Below are positions 41,801-51,951 of a DNA stretch of 64,000 bases, piece by piece. Position numbers and translations under genes: made by a program. Numbering within the stretch: position 1 is the first letter of the stretch; every line of letters begins with the position of its first letter. The stretch covers positions 521,403-585,402 of the forward strand of contig NZ_LIHP01000016.1 in the NCBI RefSeq assembly GCF_001314605.1, written 5' to 3'. The DNA comes from Marinobacter sp. HL-58. Its GTDB lineage: Bacteria > Pseudomonadota > Gammaproteobacteria > Pseudomonadales > Oleiphilaceae. The notes beneath the pieces are model-generated. The model had not been told where the DNA came from. It searched no databases and saw only the letters and a list, made by a program, of their open reading frames with translations.

Positions 41801-43173
41801 GTGTTACCCACCTTTTCTTTTATTCCCTCCACCACGCGATCCATGGCGGAACTGCGAGAACCCTTGACCAGTACCGTCTGTGAACCGGCAGGCCCCTCAA
41901 ACAGACGACGCACAGCATCGTCATGGGTCGCACATACCTCAGCGGTATCTCCGTACCCGTCTGCATAACCTTCACAGCCATCGCCCACAACCAGCAGACG
42001 CTCGATACCCCGGGCCCTGGCAAATTCCCCAACCTCACGGTGGAGCGCCAGGCTATCGGGCCCCAGCTCCGCCATGGCACCCAGCACAGCAACACGCGTA
42101 GCAGGGCGGGCCGCCAGCACATCCAGTGCCGCCTTGATGGATGAGGGATTGGCGTTATAGCTGTCGTCAATAACCGTCAGACCGGCCGACAGCTCAAGAA
42201 TCTGCAGGCGCCCTTTTACCGCTTGCATGGATGCGAGCCCCTGCCGCACGGCCTCATCACTGGCACCCAGATCGCGGGCTGCCGCTATTGCCAACAGGGC
42301 GTTGGTCACGTTGTGCTCACCATGCAAAGGCAGGCTCACATCACAGGCCCAGCCCTGAGGACCGCAGGCCCGGAAGACCAGCGCGCCGCCGTCACCACGG
42401 ATACCCTGCGCGAAGTAGTCTCCACCGGTACCGGGCTGCCTGCTGACACTGGCGATCCGGCGGGCCCCTGCTCTCTGCTGCCATTGCCCGAACGCCGGGT
42501 CATCCCTGTTAAGCACCACCAGGCCGGATTCCACAACGCCATCAATGATTTCACCCTTGGCGCGCACAATATTCTCGTAGCCTCCGAACCCCTCCAGATG
42601 GGCCTGCCCCGCATTGGTCAGGATTGACACATCCGGGCGCACGATAGCCACGTTGTGGGCAATTTCATTCAGCCCGCTGGCGCCAAGCTCGATGACTCCG
42701 TATTCATGTTCGGGCTCCAGCCTGAAAAGGGTCAGCGGAACACCGATGTGGTTATTGAGGTTGCCCTCGGTAACCAGCGTATTACCGGTCCGGGAAAGAA
42801 TTGCGGCGACCATTTCCCGCACCGTGGTTTTGCCACTGCTGCCGGTAATGGCAACGAAACGCGCAGGACTGACGTCACGATTGCCTGCCGCGAGTCGTGC
42901 CAGCGCCTCAATGGTGTCTGCTACCAGAATCTGCGGCAGGGCCACATCCGGATTGACCCGGTCCACTACCGCGGCGACAGCACCCGCCTTCCTGGCCACC
43001 TCCAGGTAGTCATGGCCATCGAAGTTCTCGCCTCGCAGCGCCACGAACAGGTCACCCCGGACGATTCTTCGGGTATCAGTGGAAACGCCCTGGAACACCA
43101 GCCCGTCAAGGCTGCCGGCTGCCCTGCCATGAAGCCAGCCCAGTGCATCGGTGAGGGCGAACGGCTGCATCAT
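41785..43173 (-). CDS. murF: UDP-MurNAc-tripeptide--D-alanyl-D-alanine ligase
   Basis: MurF adds the D-Ala-D-Ala made by Ddl to the tripeptide. The 462-residue ligase has the N-terminal [17 protein letters not shown], the ATP-binding [31 protein letters not shown] and the C-terminal [17 protein letters not shown]. It overlaps murE by 4 nt and mraY by 16 nt. Two consecutive ATGs begin the gene. I use the first. Confidence 0.96.
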   Translation of the reverse strand: MMQPFALTDALGWLHGRAAGSLDGLVFQGVSTDTRRIVRGDLFVALRGENFDGHDYLEVARKAGAVAAVVDRVNPDVALPQILVADTIEALARLAAGNRDVSPARFVAITGSSGKTTVREMVAAILSRTGNTLVTEGNLNNHIGVPLTLFRLEPEHEYGVIELGASGLNEIAHNVAIVRPDVSILTNAGQAHLEGFGGYENIVRAKGEIIDGVVESGLVVLNRDDPAFGQWQQRAGARRIASVSRQPGTGGDYFAQGIRGDGGALVFRACGPQGWACDVSLPLHGEHNVTNALLAIAAARDLGASDEAVRQGLASMQAVKGRLQILELSAGLTVIDDSYNANPSSIKAALDVLAARPATRVAVLGAMAELGPDSLALHREVGEFARARGIERLLVVGDGCEGYADGYGDTAEVCATHDDAVRRLFEGPAGSQTVLVKGSRSSAMDRVVEGIKEKVGNTCCSG

Positions 43174-44654
43174 GCGACACCTCCATTCAGTGACAGAGCA
43201 TGCCGAACCTGCTCGGCATCGCTGAACGGAACCCGCTGCCCTGCCATTTCCTGCCAGGCTTCATGGCCCTTACCGGCGACCAGGACGATGTCCCCTGCCA
43301 CCGCTGAGTGGATGGCCTGGCGAATGGCTTCGGCACGGTCGTGAATAACGGCAACCCGCCGGGGGTGACGGAACCCGGCTACAATATCGGAAGTGATGGC
43401 AGCCGGATCTTCGTTGCGGGGATTGTCGTCCGTTACGATGACAACGTCGGCTCCGTTTTCCGCTTCCCTTGCCATCTCCGGACGCTTGCCGGTGTCGCGG
43501 TCGCCACCGCAACCGAAGACACAGAACAGGCGACCACTCACGTGAGGGCGCAAGGCTGCCAGGGCACTGTTCAGGGCATCCGGAGTGTGGGCGTAGTCCA
43601 CAACCACACGAACACCGTTTGCGCCGGCAAACGGCTCGAGCCGTCCCGGCGGTGTTGACAGTCGCTCGACGGCGTTCTGCACCCGCTCAACCGGAACACC
43701 CAGGCTGAGTACCGCCGCCATGGCCGCCAGAATGTTACTGACATTGAAACTGCCCAGTACCGGCGCTGAAATTCTGAATCGGCCCCATAATCCGTCGACA
43801 CTGGCCTCAAACCCATCACCGGACGGTAAAAACTCAGTCAGCCAGAGCTCGGTCTGGGCCTCGTGCAGACTGTAGCGGACACGGTCGCACTTGCCCTCAA
43901 GCTGTTCATACAACTGCCGGCCAAAAGGATCATCAAAGTTAACCACGGCAAAATGCAGTTCCTCGCGTTCGAACAGGCGGGCCTTGGCTGCACCATAGGC
44001 CTCCATGGAGCCGTGATAATCCAGGTGATCCCTGGTGAGGTTGGTGAAGACTGCCCCGGTCATGGTCAGGTTATCAATACGTCCCTGGTCAAGGGCATGG
44101 GAAGAGACCTCCATCGCCGCCGCGCGCCCACCCTGGGCAAGAATCCGTGACAGGACACGGTTGACCTGAACTACATCCGGTGTTGTGTGGGCACCTTCCT
44201 GCAATGCTCCGGGCATGCCGTAGCCAAGTGTGCCGATAACACCGCAGGGGGTGCCGGTTTCCTGCAACAGGGTGGCAATATAATGGCTTACCGAGGTTTT
44301 GCCGTTAGTGCCCGTCACACCGAGCAGGCGCAGTCGCTGGGACGGGTGCTCGAAGAACCGGTCTGCGATCTTTCCGAGCTGGGCTCTCAACCCTGCCACA
44401 GGCACAATCAACGCGCCCTCATGCTCATGGCATTCAGCCGGCTGACTCACTTCCAGCAAGACAACAGTGGCACCGGCACCGATGGCCTGTTCAATATAAT
44501 GATCGGCGGGCGTTCGGGCGCTGGCCAGGGCAACAAATGCATCACCGGCCCTGACTTCCCGGCTGTCGGTTTTCAGGCCATGGATAGTGACATCAAACAC
44601 CGATGGCACCGGCGCGATCCCCTGCAACAATGTGCTGAGTGATGTAATACACAT
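43170..44654 (-). CDS. murE: UDP-MurNAc-tripeptide synthetase MurE (meso-DAP adding)
   Basis: MurE adds the third residue of the stem peptide. The 494-residue ligase has the ATP-binding GVTGTNGKTSVSHYIA and the motif DDNPRNEDP, whose Asn-Pro-Arg is the signature for meso-diaminopimelate rather than lysine. This supports a Gram-negative type wall. It lies 4 nt after ftsI and overlaps murF by 4 nt. Confidence 0.97.
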   Translation of the reverse strand: MCITSLSTLLQGIAPVPSVFDVTIHGLKTDSREVRAGDAFVALASARTPADHYIEQAIGAGATVVLLEVSQPAECHEHEGALIVPVAGLRAQLGKIADRFFEHPSQRLRLLGVTGTNGKTSVSHYIATLLQETGTPCGVIGTLGYGMPGALQEGAHTTPDVVQVNRVLSRILAQGGRAAAMEVSSHALDQGRIDNLTMTGAVFTNLTRDHLDYHGSMEAYGAAKARLFEREELHFAVVNFDDPFGRQLYEQLEGKCDRVRYSLHEAQTELWLTEFLPSGDGFEASVDGLWGRFRISAPVLGSFNVSNILAAMAAVLSLGVPVERVQNAVERLSTPPGRLEPFAGANGVRVVVDYAHTPDALNSALAALRPHVSGRLFCVFGCGGDRDTGKRPEMAREAENGADVVIVTDDNPRNEDPAAITSDIVAGFRHPRRVAVIHDRAEAIRQAIHSAVAGDIVLVAGKGHEAWQEMAGQRVPFSDAEQVRHALSLNGGVA

Positions 44655-44658
44655 AACC

Positions 44659-46407
44659 CTAACCCCGCTCCCCGGCGGCCCTGCGTGACGTCTTGGCCTC
44701 GCCCAGGTCCAGCTCCGGCTTTACATTCAGCAGCCGCAATGCATCTCCCATCACCCTGGCGAATACCGGTGCGGCCACTTCGCCACCGTAATACTCTCCG
44801 GACTGGGGCGCATCCACCGCCACAACTGTGACAATCCTCGGATTGTCGATAGGCGCCATACCGGCAAAAATTGCCTTGTACTGACTTTTTTCGTATCCAC
44901 CTTTTCCTACCAGGTGAACCGTTCCGGTTTTGCCACCGGCCGAATAGAATCCCGGCTGTGCCCGCTTCCCGGTCCCGTTCTCCACCACTTCACGCAACAT
45001 TTCTCTTACCTGGAATGAGACGTCCTCGGAAAGAACTCGTTCCCCCACCGGTGGCTCTTCTGCCTTCAGCAGGCTTAACGGATAGCGAATCCCGCCATTG
45101 GCCAGCACCATGTAAGCCTGTGCCAGCTGGAGCGCGTTAACGCTCATACCGTAGCCGTATGACAGAGTGGCCTCTTCGACAGGTCTCCATTCCGGTGGCG
45201 CTGGCAGAACGCCAACCGCCTCCCCGGGAAACCCGATACCCGTGGGCTGCCCCAGCCCCAGGCGGGCGTAAAGATCCCTGATCGCATTGCCCCCCAGCTC
45301 GGTGGCAATCTTGCTGATGCCTACGTTGCTGGATTTCGCAATCACTTCCTTCAGGCTGATCACGCCATAATTCCGGTTATCCCGGATCGTAAAACGACCG
45401 AAGCGCCGAAACCCCGGCGCCGTGTCTATTGTGCTTGAGTCCGTGAACTTTCCTGATTCCAGGGCTGCCGCCATGGAAACGGGCTTCATGGTTGACCCGG
45501 GTTCAAACAGGTCAGTTATTGCCTTGTTTCGCAACCGGTCGGGGCTGAGCTGGGTCCGGTCGTTGGGGTTGTATGACCCCTGATTCACCATGGCCAGCAC
45601 TTCACCGGTGTCCACATCCAGCATCACCAGGGTGCCGCCCCGGGCGCCGTGCGCACCAACGACAGCCTTGAGCTCCCGATAAGCCAGGTACTGCAACCGC
45701 AGATCAATACTGAGCGACAGATTGCGGCCGGGTTTGGCATCGCGAATCAGGGTCAGATCCTTGATCACGCGGCCGCGATTGTCCTTGAGAACGCGCTTTC
45801 GACCACTTTCACCACTCAGCCACTGGTTGTAGGCCAGTTCAATGCCTTCCTGGCCACTTTCATCAATATCGGTAAAACCGACCATATGGGCCGTCACTTC
45901 GCCGGCGGGATAGTACCGACGATATTCCTGCCGGCCGTACAGTCCGGGGATGCCCATGGCGAGGACCTGCCGGGCAATCTCTGGCTGCAGCTTGCGGCGC
46001 AGGTAGATAAATTCCTTGCCGGCGTATGTACGCAGGCGCTCCCTGAGACGCGCCTCCGGAAGGCCCAGTAAACGGGCAACGTTTGCCAGTGCGGGTTCTT
46101 CCGCGTTGATTTCGGACGGATTTGCCCAGATCGTCTGGACCGGCGTACTGACCGCCAGTGACTCACCATGACGATCCGTGACAACGCCCCGGTGCGCATC
46201 AATACTTTCCACACGAATGGTTCGCACATCCCCCTGCTTGCGCAGGAACTCGTTATCAACAACGTGAAGATCGACCAGTCGCCACGCCAGCACACCCACC
46301 ACCAGCAGAAAAACACCCAGCACAGTGCCATACCGCCAGGCTCCGAGCCCGGCAGCCAGTCGCTGGCCCCATGATGCTGTCTTTCCCTGATCGGACAATG
46401 TTGTCAC
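44659..46407 (-). CDS. ftsI: Septal transpeptidase FtsI (PBP3)
   Basis: FtsI is the class B penicillin-binding protein that cross-links septal peptidoglycan with FtsW. The 582-residue protein has a short cytoplasmic tail, one membrane helix (about 26-48), a pedestal domain and a transpeptidase domain with the active-site STMK (in FEPGSTMKPVSMA), SSN (KSSNVGISK) and KTGT (GGKTGTVHLV). It is the first large enzyme after ftsL in the cluster. Confidence 0.97.
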   Translation of the reverse strand: MTTLSDQGKTASWGQRLAAGLGAWRYGTVLGVFLLVVGVLAWRLVDLHVVDNEFLRKQGDVRTIRVESIDAHRGVVTDRHGESLAVSTPVQTIWANPSEINAEEPALANVARLLGLPEARLRERLRTYAGKEFIYLRRKLQPEIARQVLAMGIPGLYGRQEYRRYYPAGEVTAHMVGFTDIDESGQEGIELAYNQWLSGESGRKRVLKDNRGRVIKDLTLIRDAKPGRNLSLSIDLRLQYLAYRELKAVVGAHGARGGTLVMLDVDTGEVLAMVNQGSYNPNDRTQLSPDRLRNKAITDLFEPGSTMKPVSMAAALESGKFTDSSTIDTAPGFRRFGRFTIRDNRNYGVISLKEVIAKSSNVGISKIATELGGNAIRDLYARLGLGQPTGIGFPGEAVGVLPAPPEWRPVEEATLSYGYGMSVNALQLAQAYMVLANGGIRYPLSLLKAEEPPVGERVLSEDVSFQVREMLREVVENGTGKRAQPGFYSAGGKTGTVHLVGKGGYEKSQYKAIFAGMAPIDNPRIVTVVAVDAPQSGEYYGGEVAAPVFARVMGDALRLLNVKPELDLGEAKTSRRAAGERG

Positions 46408-46425
46408 CTTACGGTTTATTGTTGT

Positions 46426-46833
46426 CTAGCGTGCCCCGACAAGCGGCGCCATCAGTGGCACCAGAACGATGTCCTGTTTGCCGGGCACCACCATGTCAAA
46501 ACGCTCTGAAGCCAACTGCTCCACCCGGCCATGTGCGCTCAGCGCACTCTGTTCCAACAACAACTGACTCCATTCACGCTGGTAGTTATCACGCTGTTCC
46601 TGAAGCTGCGACAGTGAATTGAACAGCTCTCGATTCTCGTGGGCGCTGACGACCACACCCAGCGATGACACCACCAGGAGCACCACCAGTGCCGTGGATA
46701 TCAGCACGCGCTTCTGCTGAAGTGCCGCAAATACCTGCTGCGACAGCCGTAGAGCCGTAACAACACCACCCCTGACACGCTGCTTGTTCAGCCGTGCAGT
46801 CTTTGTTGGCCTTTCAATGGCTACCGCGCCCAT
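46426..46833 (-). CDS. ftsL: Cell division protein FtsL
   Basis: This is a small bitopic protein of 135 residues: a basic cytoplasmic part (1 to about 45), one membrane segment (VLISTALVVLLVVSSLGVVV, about 43-62) and a periplasmic coiled-coil (NRELFNSLSQLQEQRDNYQ). It forms a complex with FtsB and FtsQ and activates FtsWI. FtsL is poorly conserved in sequence, so the call rests on topology, size and position between rsmH and ftsI. Confidence 0.92.
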   Translation of the reverse strand: MGAVAIERPTKTARLNKQRVRGGVVTALRLSQQVFAALQQKRVLISTALVVLLVVSSLGVVVSAHENRELFNSLSQLQEQRDNYQREWSQLLLEQSALSAHGRVEQLASERFDMVVPGKQDIVLVPLMAPLVGAR

Positions 46834-46846
46834 GGCTACGCGCTCC

Positions 46847-47827
46847 CTAACTGTTGTGTTGCTTGTGTTGGTCCGGAATCCGTTCGAGGACGCGCATAAC
46901 CGCGCTTCTCGCCCGTACGTTGTCGCTGACTTCTTCTGTATCTGCCCTGTTGGCCTTGCCGATCAGCCGGAATTCTGACGCTTCCTGCTCAGCGGTCACC
47001 GGAACCCCCTTGGGTAGTCGCGGGCCCCGGGCCAGATCGCGCATGAACCGTTTCACCAGCCGGTCTTCCAGCGAGTGAAAACTGATGACCACCAGCCGTC
47101 CGCCGGGAACCAGCCTTTCAACCGCCACACGGAGCCCGGCCTCAAGGTCCTCCAGCTCCCGGTTGATAAAAATGCGGATCGCCTGGAACGTCCGGGTGGC
47201 CGGGTGTTTGTGCTTTTCTTTTTTGGGAACCGCCTCGCTGACCAGTGAGGCCAGCTGATGCGTCGTCTCAAGTGGCGTCTCTTTACGACGCTCTACAACG
47301 AGACGGGCGATACGACGGGAAAATCGCTCCTCGCCGTATCGCCAGATCACATCAGCGATGTCTTTCTCTTCGGCCTCTGCGAGCCACTGCGCCGCGCTTG
47401 GCTCCCGGCCCGGGTCCATTCTCATATCCAGCGGGCCATCCCGCATAAAGCTGAACCCTCTCGCTGCGTCATCCAGCTGCGGGGATGAAACACCAAGATC
47501 CAGCAACACGCCATTAACCTTCGTCCATCCCTGGGCGTCCGCTGCCGCTCCAAGATCGGCAAACGACCCGTGGAAAGAACAGAACCGTGGATCTTCCGCT
47601 GCCAGGTCACCGGCAACCCGAATCGCTTCCGGGTCCTTGTCGATACCCAGCAGCTTCCCACCCTGGCCAAGCTGGCCCAGAATCAGGCGGCTATGGCCGC
47701 CCCGGCCAAAAGTGCCATCGATATAAACGCCTTCCGGATCGTTAACCAGTAACTCAACCGCCGAATCCAGCAGAACGGAGCGGTGCCGGTATTGCCCGGC
47801 CGGCTCCTGCCCGCGACCGGCGGTCAT
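46847..47827 (-). CDS. rsmH: 16S rRNA m4C1402 methyltransferase
   Basis: RsmH (MraW) methylates N4 of C1402 in the ribosomal P site. RsmI, also encoded in this window, adds the 2'-O-methyl to the same base. The 326-residue protein has [13 protein letters not shown], the SAM-binding [32 protein letters not shown] and the C-terminal [18 protein letters not shown]. It overlaps mraZ by 4 nt. Confidence 0.97.
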   Translation of the reverse strand: MTAGRGQEPAGQYRHRSVLLDSAVELLVNDPEGVYIDGTFGRGGHSRLILGQLGQGGKLLGIDKDPEAIRVAGDLAAEDPRFCSFHGSFADLGAAADAQGWTKVNGVLLDLGVSSPQLDDAARGFSFMRDGPLDMRMDPGREPSAAQWLAEAEEKDIADVIWRYGEERFSRRIARLVVERRKETPLETTHQLASLVSEAVPKKEKHKHPATRTFQAIRIFINRELEDLEAGLRVAVERLVPGGRLVVISFHSLEDRLVKRFMRDLARGPRLPKGVPVTAEQEASEFRLIGKANRADTEEVSDNVRARSAVMRVLERIPDQHKQHNS

Positions 47828-48276
47828 AGCGACAGTGCCTCCATCTCAGGGGGCATTTCGTCTTCATCCGAAGACTCATCCAGCCAGGCGAACCAGCGCT
47901 CTTCACTCCAGAGTTCCAGCTTTTTGCCCTGGCCGATCAACATCAGCTTTTTCTCAAGACGGGCATAACTGCGCAGCGTAGGCGGCACCAGGATACGGCC
48001 TGCTGAATCCAGTTCCAGCGGCGTTGCATGCCCCAGTAACAGACGCTGCAGCCTCCGGGCTGCCTTGTTCATGTTGGGAAGCGCTTCAATTTGTGGCCTG
48101 AGTGCCTCCCACTGGGGTTCCGGATAGACCAGCAGACAGCGCTCTTCATCGGCATTGGCCGTCAATACAATGCGGCCACCACAGGCATGCGCGAGCTCTT
48201 CACGCACCCGGGCGGGGATCGCAAGGCGACCCTTCGCATCCATATTGATGGCATGACTGCCAAGAAAATTGCTCAT
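47824..48276 (-). CDS. mraZ: Transcriptional regulator MraZ
   Basis: MraZ is a ring-forming DNA-binding protein with two AbrB-like folds that represses the dcw operon it heads. The 150-residue protein shows [14 protein letters not shown] in the first repeat and [16 protein letters not shown] in the second, the swapped-hairpin motifs. I use the ATG at 48276. A GTG two codons upstream (48282) is also possible, since neither has an ideal ribosome-binding site. Its GTGG-repeat operator lies just upstream at 48301-48335. Confidence 0.95.
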   Translation of the reverse strand: MSNFLGSHAINMDAKGRLAIPARVREELAHACGGRIVLTANADEERCLLVYPEPQWEALRPQIEALPNMNKAARRLQRLLLGHATPLELDSAGRILVPPTLRSYARLEKKLMLIGQGKKLELWSEERWFAWLDESSDEDEMPPEMEALSL

Positions 48277-48300
48277 TTGCACCTATTCCGGGGTTCTTAA

Positions 48301-48335
48301 ACCACAAATAACCACTAGAAACCACTTTTTCCCAC
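48301..48335 (-). promoter_or_regulatory. MraZ operator: four GTGG repeats
   Basis: On the minus strand GTGGG at 48331-48335 is followed by GTGGT at 48321-48325, 48311-48315 and 48301-48305, spaced exactly 10 bp. This matches the known MraZ site of tandem TGGG/GTGG repeats read on one DNA face. It lies just downstream of the promoter, as expected for autorepression. Confidence 0.9.
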
Positions 48336-48343
48336 TTGTGCAC

Positions 48344-48372
48344 ACTATAGAAACACGCAATACACAATGCAA
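48344..48372 (-). promoter_or_regulatory. mraZ (dcw operon) promoter
   Basis: TTGCAT (48367-48372) and TATAGT (48344-48349) on the minus strand are separated by 17 nt. Transcription would start at about 48337, at the first MraZ repeat. Confidence 0.75.
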
Positions 48373-48579
48373 GCGCCATGAATGGCGCCACACCCGGGAA
48401 AGTTCCTTTTATGACAAGAGGTTACAGAACAAGATTGGCAACAGGCCGGAGATTACGGAAAAGAAAAACCCAAAAATCAATCACCTGCAGAGAGAACTGA
48501 AGATGACAAGTGAGGTCTAAGATTTTTTGGCTATAAAAGTCTGCTGGTGAGAATGACAAATGTCACACAATGAGGAAAG
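48373..48579. other. Non-coding spacer between rnpB and the mraZ promoter
   Basis: About 207 nt of fairly A-rich sequence. It contains a 7-bp hairpin next to the mraZ -35 (48373-48379 with 48382-48388) and a small TGACA/TGTCA hairpin near 48554-48565. I see no gene or clear regulatory site beyond these. Confidence 0.5.
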
Positions 48580-48585
48580 AAAAAA

Positions 48586-48942
48586 GAGCTCGCCGGTAAG
48601 CCGGGTTCTGTCTGGGACAGTCATTCATCTAGGGCCTGCGTCACCACAGGCCTCAAGCGACCTACCCGAATCCAGCGCGGGCCGCGCCATAGGATTCCTA
48701 TTTGGTCTTGCTCCAGGTGGGGTTTACCATCGCCGTGAACTGTTGCCAGTCACGCGGTGCGCTCTTACCGCACCATTTCACCCTTACCGGTGACCGTGAA
48801 CATGTCACGACCACTTAGGCGGTATACTTTCTGTTGCACTTTCCGTCGGCTCACGCCGCCCAGGCGTTACCTGGCACCTTGCCCTTTGGAGCCCGGACTT
48901 TCCTCCCCCGGTTAAACCGGCGGCGACTGTCTGGCGAGCTCG
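48586..48942 (-). ncRNA. rnpB: RNase P RNA, bacterial type A
   Basis: This is the catalytic RNA that trims the 5' ends of tRNA precursors. Read on the minus strand it has the conserved GAGGAAAGTCCGGGCTCC near the 5' end, GGTAAGGGTGAAA with GGTGCGGTAAGAGCGCACC, GGAGCAAGACCAAATAGG, and the 3' block TAGATGAATGACTGTC with ACAGAACCCGGCTTA. The ends pair as helix P1 (48586-48594 with 48933-48941), which sets the boundaries. Six T follow directly (48585-48580) and probably serve as terminator. The exact ends are estimates within a few nt. Confidence 0.96.
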
Positions 48943-48948
48943 GGCGAG

Positions 48949-48977
48949 ACCATACTCCAGCATCGGGTGGCAGGCAA
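48949..48977 (-). promoter_or_regulatory. rnpB promoter
   Basis: TTGCCT (48972-48977) and TATGGT (48949-48954) on the minus strand are separated by 17 nt. The start would fall at about 48942, matching the 5' strand of P1. Confidence 0.65.
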
Positions 48978-49012
48978 GGAAAACAACACTGAAAGGCGGC
49001 AATGAGCGCCCG

Positions 49013-49879
49013 TCACCCTGCCTTCATTTCCAGCGCACGCTGGTAAAGCTCGTTCTTGGAACTTCCAGTCAGCTCCGCCGCCAGTCTTGCTGCCTTCTTG
49101 ACCGGCAATTCCTTCAGCAGCAAAGCAAGCACCCGATCCACTTCAACTGAACCTGCCGCAGCTTCGGCATCGCTGGCTCCGTGAACCATAACCACAAATT
49201 CTCCACGACTGCCGTGGGGATCCGCCTCGAGTACGTCGCCTACCGAGCTGGCAGACCCCGCATAAAACGTCTCGAAGGTTTTGGTGAGCTCCCTGGCCAG
49301 CACCAGCTCCCGCTCACCTCCCAACACCTGCCCGATATCCCTTACGGTATCCACGATTCGGTGCGGCGATTCGTAGAACACAAGGGTTGAAGATTCTCTG
49401 GCCAGACGCTCGAGTGCGGCTTTTCGCGCCCCCGGCTTTGCTGGCAGAAAGCCCTCGAACAGGAACCGGTCGGTTGGTAAGCCGGCGGCACTCAGTGCCG
49501 CGACGAGCGCACAGGCACCAGGCACCGGGCTGACGCGAAATCCCCGGGCCCGCGCTTCCCTGACCAGTACAAAACCGGGATCGGAAATCAGCGGGGTTCC
49601 GGCATCGGAAATCAGGGCAACATCCTCGGATGCCGCCAGCCTTGCCAGAACCTGGCCGGCCTTGTCCCGCTCGTTATGGTCATGCAGAGCCATCATGGGC
49701 TTGCTGATCCCCAGATGCTGAAGGAGCCGGCCGCTGTGCCGGGTGTCTTCCGCTGCGATCACGGCAACCCGTGATAGAATGGCAGCCGCCCGGGGAGACA
49801 TGTCGTCCAGATTACCGATAGGGGTAGCCACGATATATAGCGTGCCAGATTGCTCTGGCCGGTCGTTCTCCGATTTCAC
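49013..49879 (-). CDS. rsmI: 16S rRNA 2'-O-methyltransferase RsmI
   Basis: RsmI 2'-O-methylates C1402 of 16S rRNA, the same base modified by RsmH. The 288-residue protein has the family start LYIVATPIGNLDD, AEDTRHSGRLLQHLGI, ALISDAGTPLISDPG and FYESPHR. It starts with GTG at 49879. It is divergent from lpoA, the standard neighbour, and lies upstream of rnpB on the same strand. Confidence 0.95.
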   Translation of the reverse strand: MKSENDRPEQSGTLYIVATPIGNLDDMSPRAAAILSRVAVIAAEDTRHSGRLLQHLGISKPMMALHDHNERDKAGQVLARLAASEDVALISDAGTPLISDPGFVLVREARARGFRVSPVPGACALVAALSAAGLPTDRFLFEGFLPAKPGARKAALERLARESSTLVFYESPHRIVDTVRDIGQVLGGERELVLARELTKTFETFYAGSASSVGDVLEADPHGSRGEFVVMVHGASDAEAAAGSVEVDRVLALLLKELPVKKAARLAAELTGSSKNELYQRALEMKAG

Positions 49880-50064
49880 GAGTACCTCTCTTTGCCCTGG
49901 TGCATGACACCAACGTCATGTGAATTCATGTGGGAGCTGTTAAACTTGCGGGCCTGACCAAGCAAACCATTGACAGGAAGCCCGGCGGAATCAGGGCTTC
50001 CGGCATGATGCCGCCGATTACCCGGCGCCACAAGCGTAATAACCCGGAGTATTGTGAGCCAGCC

Positions 50065-51933
50065 ATGACCATAGACCGCCCGAACCTGAGAATCGCCGCC
50101 CTGCTGGTGGCGATGGTACTGCTTTTTGCGGGTTGCGCCAGTGTGAACCTCGAATCTCATGTCGCCGAGAATGCCAACGAGGCACTTGACGTCGCAGCAA
50201 GTGAGACCGACCGGAAGGAAGCGCACAGGTATCTGTTGGGAGCCGCGGACAGGTTCCAGAACCGGAACCAACACCGGGATGCAAGAACACTTCTGCAAAG
50301 CAGTCAGTTTGACGGCGCTGACGAAGAAACGGCCAATCAACTGATACTCCTGTCAATGGCAAGCGCGACCGCCCTGGAGGATGCCCGCTGGGCACGAGAC
50401 ATTGCGTCTGAGATCACCCCGGAACATTTTCTCAACTACGAACAGAATCTGATCAGCCGGGCCGCAAAGCTGCAGGCAGACACCTATCAGCTTGCCGACG
50501 ACAACCTCGCGGCCGCTGTTACCCTGATACTTCTTGCCGAAGCAGACCCGGATGCCGACACCCAGTCTGTCCATGATGCTATCTGGCAGAACCTGAAAGA
50601 AACCTCAGATTCAGAATTGTCAGACAAGGAGGGACGGGCTATCGGCTATGAGGCCCAGGGTTGGCTTGAACTGGCAGGCATCCTCAGAGAACCGGGAACC
50701 AATCTGGACGAACAGGGCAGAATGATCCGCAGCTGGCAAAATAACTGGCCTGACCACCCTGCAGCGGAAACACCTCCTGCCGAGCTGCAACTCATCGCCA
50801 GCCTGGCAGAGACACGCCCGGAGAGAATTACACTGGCAGTGCCTCTGAGTGGCCCCCTCGCCAGCGCCGGTGCGGCCATCCGGGACGGCTTTTTTGCCGC
50901 TTACTATGAAGACCAGTCAGCCGATCGCGAGAAAATCAGCATCCAGGTTGTCGACACCTCCGATAACGACTTCCCCCAGCTTTACGAAGAGCTGGCCAAT
51001 GAAAACCAGGATCTGATCGTGGGTCCGCTGGAGAAAGACTCCCTGGCCTCCCTTTCTGACATGGACTCACTGCCGGTTCCTGTTCTTGGGCTGAACTACC
51101 TTCCCGCCGACGCCAGCGTGCCTTCAGGGCTCTACCAGTTTGGCCTCTCCGCGGAAGACGAAGCGAGGCAGATCGCAGACCGCATGACCGCAGAGGGCGT
51201 AAAACAGGTTCTGGTACTTATTCCCGCCGGAGACTGGGGTGACAGGCTCGAAAAGGCCCTGCTTGAACGCCTGAATCAGAACGAAGGCGTAGCGCTGGAC
51301 ATCGAGCGTTATTTTCGCGAAGACAACCTGCGAGCGGTAACCGCCGACCTGCTGGGCATAAACGTGTCTCGCGATCGGGCCATTGAGGTTGAGCGCACGG
51401 CGGGCATCAACGTGGAGTTTGAGCCTCGGCGCCGGCAGGATGCGGACGGCATTGTGATGGTTGCCGAGCCCACGATTGCAAGGCAGTTCAAGCCACTGTT
51501 CGCTTTCTATTTTGGTGGCAACCTGCCGGTATACTCGCCTTCCATGGTCTACGAGGGCAATCCGGATCCATCCCGGGACAGGGATCTCAACGGCGTGACG
51601 TTTACCGATACGCCATGGATCCTGGCAGAAGACAATCAGTTCCGAAGCGTTGTAAAAGAGGCCATGCCGGATCTCAAGGGACAGCTTGGGCGTCTGTTCG
51701 CCATGGGCTCGGATGCCTGGACCCTGAGCAAGCGCCTTCCCCTGTTACGACAGGTTGAAGGCGCAACCATTGAAGGCCAGACCGGAGATCTGACCATGAC
51801 CCCTGAGGGCAGCATTCACCGGGAACAAATGTGGGCCCGGTTCCGCAACGGAACGCCAGAGAGACTGCCAGCACTGGAGAAATCCTCCGGGACAGAAATA
51901 CAGGAAGTTACGGAAATACTCCCACAGGAATAA
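50065..51933 (+). CDS. lpoA: LpoA-like activator of penicillin-binding proteins
   Basis: This 622-residue outer-membrane lipoprotein has a signal peptide ending in the lipobox FAGC with Cys24 as acylation site. An N-terminal TPR-like helical domain (about 30-250) and a C-terminal periplasmic-binding-protein-like domain (from about 260, ITLAVPLSGPLASAGAAIRDGF) match LppC/LpoA, which activates PBP1A from the outer membrane. I chose the ATG at 50065 since the signal peptide begins there. The leader carries a perfect 8-bp hairpin (49976-49983 with 49994-50001). The order rsmI/lpoA-yraN-diaA is conserved in gammaproteobacteria. Confidence 0.9.
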   Translation: MTIDRPNLRIAALLVAMVLLFAGCASVNLESHVAENANEALDVAASETDRKEAHRYLLGAADRFQNRNQHRDARTLLQSSQFDGADEETANQLILLSMASATALEDARWARDIASEITPEHFLNYEQNLISRAAKLQADTYQLADDNLAAAVTLILLAEADPDADTQSVHDAIWQNLKETSDSELSDKEGRAIGYEAQGWLELAGILREPGTNLDEQGRMIRSWQNNWPDHPAAETPPAELQLIASLAETRPERITLAVPLSGPLASAGAAIRDGFFAAYYEDQSADREKISIQVVDTSDNDFPQLYEELANENQDLIVGPLEKDSLASLSDMDSLPVPVLGLNYLPADASVPSGLYQFGLSAEDEARQIADRMTAEGVKQVLVLIPAGDWGDRLEKALLERLNQNEGVALDIERYFREDNLRAVTADLLGINVSRDRAIEVERTAGINVEFEPRRRQDADGIVMVAEPTIARQFKPLFAFYFGGNLPVYSPSMVYEGNPDPSRDRDLNGVTFTDTPWILAEDNQFRSVVKEAMPDLKGQLGRLFAMGSDAWTLSKRLPLLRQVEGATIEGQTGDLTMTPEGSIHREQMWARFRNGTPERLPALEKSSGTEIQEVTEILPQE

Positions 51934-51951
51934 CAGGGACAAATACAAGCC

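Noticed and set aside
48560..48793. Open frame inside the rnpB region
   Set aside because: The sequence is accounted for by the conserved RNase P RNA on the opposite strand.
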